44,201 nt of DNA from Flavobacteriaceae bacterium (GTDB taxonomy: Bacteria > Bacteroidota > Bacteroidia > Flavobacteriales > Flavobacteriaceae): positions 1 to 44,201 of the forward strand of contig JAIUMH010000008.1 of NCBI GenBank assembly GCA_022565635.1, in the 5' to 3' direction. A program made the translations under genes and the position numbers. The notes beneath the pieces are model-generated. The model saw only the letters and a program-made list of their open reading frames with translations. It searched no databases and was not told where the DNA came from. Below, in pieces: positions 36,158-41,427 of the stretch (its first letter is position 1; the number at the start of each line of letters is the position of its first letter).

Positions 36158-36174
36158 CGAATCCGCTGGATTCG
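36158..36174. repeat. REP-like palindrome CGAATCC-GCT-GGATTCG
   Basis: Perfect 7-bp arms and the same GCT centre as 36106-36122, differing at two arm positions on each side in a compensated way. Both units are preceded by an ATA..ACAC stretch. Confidence 0.7.
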
Positions 36175-36415
36175 TGGATTTTTTTGTTGATTAAGATGAA
36201 GTTAAAGTAATCCTACGATGTTCAGAATAAACACTTTAAGCCATAGTTTGAAAGGGCTAGATTCAAGCACACACATATGGATTTAAAAACAATAAGCCAG
36301 ACCCTAAGAGGTTGGCCTTTTTCCCGGTAAGCTTTAAAATAAAATGAATGTCTTTCAAAATCAAAAATTAGCGTGTTTTTTATTCTCCTATACCAATTCA
36401 CAAAGCACTGAATCA

Positions 36416-36430
36416 GACCCCATCGGGGTC
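36416..36430. repeat. REP-like palindrome GACCCC-ATC-GGGGTC
   Basis: Perfect 6-bp arms identical to those of 36106-36122, but with an ATC centre. It may be a relative of that unit. Confidence 0.6.
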
Positions 36431-36512
36431 GAATCTCTATCCCGATTCTCCAATTTTCAATGGAGATTGGATTCCTTAAAAAAATCCATTAACTTTATCC
36501 AAAAATAATTTT

Positions 36513-36911
36513 ATGCCTACATTATTTACAAAAATCATCAACGGAGAAATTCCAGCGCACAAAGTCGCTGAAAACGATGACTTTTTAGCGTTTTTAGATA
36601 TTAACCCCAACGCCAAGGGACATACACTTTGCATTCCTAAAAAAGAGGTGAATAAAATCTTTGATTTAGACGAACAGACTTATTTAGCTTTGATGAAATT
36701 TTCCAAGCAAGTAGCCCACGGTTTAGAAAAAACCATTGCTTGCAAACGCGTGGGTATGGCGGTGGTTGGTCTTGAAGTACCGCATGTACACGTGCATTTA
36801 ATTCCGCTTAACGATATGAAAGAAATGACTTTTCAGCATAAAGTTAAAATGAGCCAGGAGGAATTGGGTGATTTAGCTAAAGAAATAGCTTCTCATGTGG
36901 AATTGGACTAA
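36513..36911 (+). CDS. HIT family nucleotide-binding hydrolase
   Basis: A 132-residue histidine-triad protein, HinT/Hit-like, that hydrolyses nucleotide phosphoramidates or dinucleotides. The catalytic triad motif is HVHVHLIP, His91-x-His93-x-His95, preceded by VGLEVP. The N-terminal blocks FTKIINGEIPAHKV and AFLDINPNAKGHTLCIPKKE are highly conserved. The usual HIT start MPTLFTKII at 36513 is clear. It stands alone between two palindrome-rich gaps. A near-consensus -7 box (TAACTTTA) lies about 15 nt upstream. Confidence 0.95.
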   Translation: MPTLFTKIINGEIPAHKVAENDDFLAFLDINPNAKGHTLCIPKKEVNKIFDLDEQTYLALMKFSKQVAHGLEKTIACKRVGMAVVGLEVPHVHVHLIPLNDMKEMTFQHKVKMSQEELGDLAKEIASHVELD

Positions 36912-37093
36912 ATTTTGCTAGGTAAGACTTATTTTTACTGGTTTAGTTTCTTTCAAAGACATAAGCGGTAAATAGAAAATCACCAAATTCATCAAAAACA
37001 ACCCATTTTAAATAATTGAATTCGTCCTGTTTACAGTTTTGAATTTCAATTGTTGCAAATTGAATCAAACATTCAATTTGCATCATTCAGCAG

Positions 37094-37113
37094 GAACGGG
37101 ATTGATCCCGTTC
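37094..37113. repeat. REP-like palindrome with GAACGGGAT arms
   Basis: A perfect 9-bp inverted repeat with a 2-nt TG centre in AT-rich DNA. There is no T-run or nearby gene end, so it is not a typical terminator. Confidence 0.65.
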
Positions 37114-37290
37114 ATAGATTAAAAACCTAAACAGGCTTTAGCCAAATTTTTTATTGAGTGATTTTGGACATCAGTTTTGTAAAAAGTTGGGTTAAAGCCC
37201 CTGTGGAGAACAAATTAATTTTCCTTCCTCTGAGGATGAGGGCTTCTGATTTATTAACGAGATTTAAAAAATGAAATGGGGATTAATGCT

Positions 37291-37298
37291 TAAATTTG
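37291..37298 (+). promoter_or_regulatory. Candidate -7 promoter box of dinB (TAAATTTG)
   Basis: A TAnnTTTG match 16 nt upstream of the dinB ATG. No -33 TTG at the usual spacing and no LexA-like site are seen. Confidence 0.5.
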
Positions 37299-37314
37299 AA
37301 GCAAGAATTTATTC

Positions 37315-38421
37315 ATGCAACCGGAAACCGATTTTAAACAACACATCAGAAAAATCATACATATTGATATGGATGCTTTTTATGCTTCGGTAGAGCAATT
37401 GGATTTTCCTGAGTTGCAAGGAAAAGCTATTGCTGTGGGAGGAAGTTCTAATCGTGGTGTGGTAGCCGCTGCTAGTTATGAAGCCAGAAAATTTGGGGTA
37501 AAAAGCGCCATGAGTGGAAGGCAAGCACAACGCCTTTGTCCTGACTTAATTTTTGTAAAAGCTCGTTTTGATCGGTATAAAGAAATTTCTCAACAAATTA
37601 GAAAAGTTTTTTATGAATATACCTCATTGGTTGAACCACTTTCTTTAGATGAAGCTTATTTGGATGTTACACAAAACACCCAAGGCCATCCTAGCGCCAC
37701 GCTTTTAGCTACTGAAATCAGGCAAAAAATTAAAGAAAAAACTGGTTTAAATGCTTCCGCTGGAGTTTCCATCAATAAGTTTATTGCTAAAGTGGCCAGT
37801 GATATCAATAAACCCAACGGACAAAAAACCATTCCGCCAGAAGAAGTAATTTCCTTCTTAGAAAACTTAGATGTGCGTAAATTTTACGGAGTGGGAAAGA
37901 AAACTCAGGAGAAGATGTATGCCATGGGGATTTTTACGGGAGCCGATTTAAAAAAAATGAGCATAGAAGAACTTGAAAAAAACTTTGGAAAAAGCGGTTT
38001 GCATTATTACCAAATTGTGCGCGGTGTGCATTTAAGTCAAGTAAAACCCAACAGAACTCGAAAATCACTAGGTGCAGAACAAACTTTTTCAAAAAATATT
38101 AGCTCTGAAGTATTTATGGAAGATAAGCTACAGCAAATTGCAGAAGAAGTAGAAAGGCGACTCAAATCTGCGCAAGTAGCCGGAAAAACCATTACTTTAA
38201 AAATTAAGTATTCAGATTTTAGCACCCATACCCGAAGCAAGACATTGGCTTTATTTATTGCTAGCTCCTCCCTAATTTATGAAGAAGCTAAAGCACTCCT
38301 TTACCAAGAAAAGCTAAAAGATTCCGTACGCTTAATTGGCATTAGCCTTTCTAATTTAAATAACGACAATACTCCTAAAAAAGTAACCCCCAAAGAACAT
38401 CAGCTTCAACTTCCTTTTTGA
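37315..38421 (+). CDS. dinB: DNA polymerase IV (Y-family, DinB)
   Basis: An error-prone translesion DNA polymerase of 368 residues. The catalytic metal ligands are in place: Asp18 and Asp20 in IIHIDMDAFYASVE, and Asp112-Glu113 in PLSLDEAYLDVT. The fingers block GVVAAASYEARKFGVKSAM, the thumb helix-hairpin-helix (FYGVGKKTQEKMYAMGI) and the little-finger domain follow. The very C-terminus, QLQLPF, is a fair match to the beta-clamp binding QLxLF motif. The stop codon lies 4 nt before the long-inverted-repeat element at 38425. Confidence 0.96.
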   Translation: MQPETDFKQHIRKIIHIDMDAFYASVEQLDFPELQGKAIAVGGSSNRGVVAAASYEARKFGVKSAMSGRQAQRLCPDLIFVKARFDRYKEISQQIRKVFYEYTSLVEPLSLDEAYLDVTQNTQGHPSATLLATEIRQKIKEKTGLNASAGVSINKFIAKVASDINKPNGQKTIPPEEVISFLENLDVRKFYGVGKKTQEKMYAMGIFTGADLKKMSIEELEKNFGKSGLHYYQIVRGVHLSQVKPNRTRKSLGAEQTFSKNISSEVFMEDKLQQIAEEVERRLKSAQVAGKTITLKIKYSDFSTHTRSKTLALFIASSSLIYEEAKALLYQEKLKDSVRLIGISLSNLNNDNTPKKVTPKEHQLQLPF

Positions 38422-38424
38422 TTT

Positions 38425-38590
38425 ATACCAATTTAACTTTTAAATGTCGTTCATAGAGCGAAATTGCTTTTTTCTTAGATGACGATGTGATTAATTTGCA
38501 TCCTGTACGTACCGGATGGAAATTGTGAACAAGGAAATATAAGGAAAAATGAATAAGCTAAATAGCGTCATTTGATGGTTAAATTAATAT
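38425..38590. mobile_element. MITE-like long inverted-repeat element, copy 1
   Basis: A 166-bp near-palindromic element without coding capacity. The ends (ATACCAATTTAAC and ATTTAACCATC-type) are inverted copies; folding the element pairs about 56 of 82 positions along its whole length, and the exact centre is the near-perfect palindrome CATCCTGTACGTACCGGATG (38499-38518). A related copy in the opposite orientation is at 41077. The end motif TATACCAATT also recurs near 36390. No transposase is nearby, so it would be a non-autonomous element. It begins 4 nt after the dinB stop codon. Confidence 0.65.
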
Positions 38591-38713
38591 TACACCACAT
38601 TCAAACCACTATTCGCTTTACATATTGTTTCTTAGAAACTTAAATTTAAGGTAATTTCTAAACTCATAACCTTTACTTATTTTATAATCTTATGTACCTC
38701 CAATAAAATTACT

Positions 38714-38721
38714 TACATTTG
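38714..38721 (+). promoter_or_regulatory. Candidate -7 promoter box of rnr (TACATTTG)
   Basis: A TAnnTTTG match 18 nt upstream of the ATG at 38740. Its position rules out the TTG at 38719 as the translation start. A GAGGAG stretch (38721-38726) lies in the short leader or just before it. Confidence 0.5.
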
Positions 38722-38739
38722 AGGAGTTTTAAAATATAT

Positions 38740-40968
38740 ATGAGTAAACAGAGAAATAACAAAAGAAAAGGGAAGAGTGGGGTGCCCAGTACAAACTTCA
38801 CACATCAAATTCTTAGAATTTTTAAGTCAAACGAAAACGAATCTTTCAACTATAAAGACATAGCTTCGCGTTTAAACCTAGATGATGCTAAAAGCAGAAA
38901 TCGAATTATTCGAACCTTAGCTCAACAAACCGCCAAAGGTAAATTGAAAGAAACTTCCAGAGGAAAATTCCAATTTAATGGAAGTTCAGATTTTTATGAA
39001 GGAACTATAGATATGACTTCCAAAGGTGACGCTTACGTCATAGTTGAAGGTCTTGAAAATGATATTCACATTGCTAATGCTAATCTAAACGGAGCATTAA
39101 ACAGAGATAAAGTTCAAGTTTACGTCTTTAAAAACCGCCAACGTTCAAGTTCTGAAGGAGAGGTAATTGATATAGTTGAACGCCACACCACTCGTTTTGT
39201 GGGAGTCTTAGACCAACAGAAAAATTTTGGTTTTGTGGTCATACAAAACCCTAAAATGTACACCGATATTTTTGTGGCGCCAGAAAACATAAATGGCGCT
39301 AAAGATGGTGAAATGGTCTTGGTTGAAATGACTTCTTGGGGAAAAAAAGACGATTCGCCACGAGGGAAAATCATTGAAGTCTTAGGAATACCCGGAGAAC
39401 ATCAAACTGAAATGCACGCTATTTTAGCCCAGTACGGGTTACCTGAAAAATTCCCTAAAGAAGTAGAAGATTACGCCAATCAACTAGATACTTCTATTCA
39501 AGCTTCAGAAATTGCAAAGCGAAGAGATATGCGGGATGTACTTACATTCACTATAGACCCAGCAGATGCTAAAGATTTTGATGATGCACTAAGTTTTAAG
39601 GTGCTAGAGAATGGAAATTATGAAATTGGTATTCACATTGCCGATGTTTCTTTTTACGTACAACCCGGAAGTATTTTAGATGAAGAAGCTTACCAAAGAG
39701 CTACCTCTATTTATTTGGTAGATCGGGTGGTACCTATGTTGCCTGAAGTGCTTTCTAACAACGCCTGTTCTTTAAGACCCAACGAAGAAAAATACACCTT
39801 TTCTTCGGTCTTTGAAGTCACTCCACAAGCTAAAGTAGTCAACGAATGGTTTGGTAGAACAGTCACTTATTCAGATGCGCGTTTTGCCTATGAAGAAGCG
39901 CAATATATCATTGATACAGAAGATAATAGTGTAGATGAAAGTGTTTCGCTCAGCGGAAAAACTTATCAAGTAGATGATGCCATTAAAGAAGCTGTAATAA
40001 AGCTAGATCAGTTGGCTAAAATGATGCGTATTAGAAGAATGAAAAACGGCTCTATTTCATTTGATAAAATTGAAGTAAAATTCGATTTAAATGATGAAAA
40101 CAATCCTGAAGGAGTATTTTTTAAAACCTCTAAAGATGCCAATAAGCTAATTGAAGAATTTATGTTATTGGCCAATAAAAAAGTATCTGAATTTATAGGA
40201 AAACAAAAACCTAAAAAGACTTTTGTGTACCGTTGCCATGATGAGCCAGATCCAGAAAAACTATCGGCTTTAAGCACGGTAGTAAGTAAGTTTGGTTATC
40301 AGATGAATTTTAAAAGCAGAAAATCAACCATCAGTTCTTTAAATCAATTATTGGAAGATGTACAGGGCAAAGGTGAACAAAATCTGATTGATACTTTAGC
40401 CATTAGAACCATGTCTAAGGCGTATTATTCCACCAAAAACATTGGTCATTACGGATTGGCATTCGATTTTTACTCGCATTTTACTTCGCCCATTAGAAGG
40501 TACCCAGATGTAATGGTACACCGATTATTGCAACGTTATTTAGACGAAAAAGACAGCGTGAAACAAGAAGAATATGAAGAAAAATGTAAACATTCTTCAC
40601 AAATGGAAGGTTTAGCTACCAACGCCGAACGTGATTCGATTAAATATATGCAAGTAAAATTCATGCAACAGTATGAAAACGAAGAGTTTAAGGGTGTGAT
40701 TTCGGGAGTAACTGATTTTGGAATGTTTGTTGAAATCATAGAAAACCGATGTGAAGGTATGGTACGTTTAAGAGATATTGAAGGTGACCACTACTACTTT
40801 GATCAAGAAAATTATGCCATTGTTGGTAAACGAAAAAAGATAACTTATCAATTGGGTGATGAGGTTTTTGTAAAAGTAAAGAAAGCCGATTTAATTAAAC
40901 GTAATATCGATTTTGAATTGGTAGGAAGTAAGGAAAGCAAATTTTTAGAAAAAGGGGAGGTGGTTTAA
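38740..40968 (+). CDS. rnr: Ribonuclease R
   Basis: A 3'-to-5' exoribonuclease of 742 residues that degrades structured RNA and rRNA. It starts with a basic stretch (MSKQRNNKRKGKSG), then a winged-helix region (FNYKDIASRLNLDDAKSRNRIIRTL), two cold-shock-like OB folds, and the RNB catalytic domain from ~265, with DPADAKDFDDALSF carrying the metal-binding Asp residues, SNNACSLRPNEEKYTFS and the FTSPIRRYPDVMVHRLL block. A C-terminal S1 domain (FKGVISGVTDFGMFVEI) follows. The ATG at 38740 is used. It has its own promoter and terminator and lies between two inverted-repeat elements. Confidence 0.96.
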   Translation: MSKQRNNKRKGKSGVPSTNFTHQILRIFKSNENESFNYKDIASRLNLDDAKSRNRIIRTLAQQTAKGKLKETSRGKFQFNGSSDFYEGTIDMTSKGDAYVIVEGLENDIHIANANLNGALNRDKVQVYVFKNRQRSSSEGEVIDIVERHTTRFVGVLDQQKNFGFVVIQNPKMYTDIFVAPENINGAKDGEMVLVEMTSWGKKDDSPRGKIIEVLGIPGEHQTEMHAILAQYGLPEKFPKEVEDYANQLDTSIQASEIAKRRDMRDVLTFTIDPADAKDFDDALSFKVLENGNYEIGIHIADVSFYVQPGSILDEEAYQRATSIYLVDRVVPMLPEVLSNNACSLRPNEEKYTFSSVFEVTPQAKVVNEWFGRTVTYSDARFAYEEAQYIIDTEDNSVDESVSLSGKTYQVDDAIKEAVIKLDQLAKMMRIRRMKNGSISFDKIEVKFDLNDENNPEGVFFKTSKDANKLIEEFMLLANKKVSEFIGKQKPKKTFVYRCHDEPDPEKLSALSTVVSKFGYQMNFKSRKSTISSLNQLLEDVQGKGEQNLIDTLAIRTMSKAYYSTKNIGHYGLAFDFYSHFTSPIRRYPDVMVHRLLQRYLDEKDSVKQEEYEEKCKHSSQMEGLATNAERDSIKYMQVKFMQQYENEEFKGVISGVTDFGMFVEIIENRCEGMVRLRDIEGDHYYFDQENYAIVGKRKKITYQLGDEVFVKVKKADLIKRNIDFELVGSKESKFLEKGEVV

Positions 40969-40995
40969 ATCACTCCAACTTTATTGTTTTAAAAG

Positions 40996-41021
40996 AAAGA
41001 ACCTCAAGGGGTTCTTTTTTT
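40996..41021 (+). terminator. Intrinsic terminator of rnr
   Basis: AAGAACC (40997-41003) pairs with GGTTCTT (41010-41016), extended by a T-G pair, and is followed by a T-run. It lies 29 nt after the rnr stop codon. Confidence 0.8.
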
Positions 41022-41076
41022 ATATGTTATGGTCTTTAGATGAATAGCTGAGTGTATCAACATCAAATGAAGCTTT

Positions 41077-41236
41077 ATACCAATTTAACCATCAAATCAC
41101 GCCATTTAACTATTCTTTTTTTGCATCTCTTATTTATAATTAATGATTCCGTAAGACTTTCAGGAGGGAAATTACTAGCAATGTTAGCTAAGAAAAATAT
41201 CACTTCATAAACAACATTGAATAGTGAAATGGGAAC
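41077..41236. mobile_element. MITE-like long inverted-repeat element, copy 2
   Basis: A second, more decayed copy of the element at 38425-38590, in opposite orientation. Its first ~46 nt match the reverse complement of the right arm of copy 1 at about 39 of 46 positions (the block AATTTAACCATCAAAT is identical), and its right half, from AGGAGGGAAATTA through CTAAGAAAAA to GAAATGGG, follows the reverse complement of the left arm of copy 1. No ORF or transposase is present. With the rnr terminator it fills most of the 40969-41427 gap; apart from the promoter box at 41407 I see nothing else there. Confidence 0.6.
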
Positions 41237-41380
41237 ATACTTTAATGCATCAAAATAGTTAACTTGTAAAAAAAATAACAGTTAATCGAAAATAAGTAAA
41301 TCTATCTTTTTATTTTGTTTCTGTTAATTGTTTGACTATAAGGGGTGAATGTAAATTAATATTCTCACTGTTTTATGTTT

Positions 41381-41414
41381 TTGTTAAGTTGTTCGTATGA
41401 TTTTTTTATATTTG
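41381..41414 (+). promoter_or_regulatory. Candidate promoter of the metalloprotease gene (TTG-N23-TATATTTG)
   Basis: TATATTTG (41407-41414) is a full -7 match; the TTG at 41381-41383 gives a 23-nt spacing, at the long end of the usual range. The leader would be only about 8 nt. Confidence 0.55.
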
Positions 41415-41427
41415 AAAAAAAATTATC

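Larger units (their letters stand above)
36018..36512. other. Intergenic region with GC-rich short palindromes
   Basis: No gene is seen in this 495-nt gap. It holds three perfect short palindromes with a 3-nt centre (36106-36122, 36158-36174, 36416-36430; listed as repeats), a TCTCCA/TGGAGA hairpin near 36448-36466, and a GCCAgACC/GGTtGGC hairpin followed by five T at 36296-36322. The sequence TATACCAATT near 36390 equals the start of the 166-bp elements at 38425 and 41077. It looks like a collecting place for repeat debris rather than coding DNA. Confidence 0.6.
36912..37314. other. Intergenic region with inverted repeats
   Basis: No gene is visible in this 403-nt gap. It contains a perfect 9-bp palindrome at 37094-37113 and a longer interrupted inverted repeat, ACAGGCTTTAGCC (from 37131) with GGTTAAAGCCCCTGT (to ~37206), followed by the promoter box of dinB at 37291-37298. 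Confidence 0.6.

Noticed and set aside
36296-36322. Hairpin GCCAgACC/GGTtGGC followed by five T on the plus strand
   Set aside because: It looks like a terminator, but no plus-strand gene ends upstream of it. Not called as a terminator; may be repeat debris.
36385-36400. Possible third copy of the 166-bp inverted-repeat element (TATACCAATT)
   Set aside because: Only the first ten bases match; the following sequence does not follow either arm of the other copies.
36018-41427. CRISPR array or tRNA cluster in the gene-poor stretch
   Set aside because: The palindromes differ in sequence and spacing, there are no regular direct repeats, and no cloverleaf with a TTCGA-type arm was seen.
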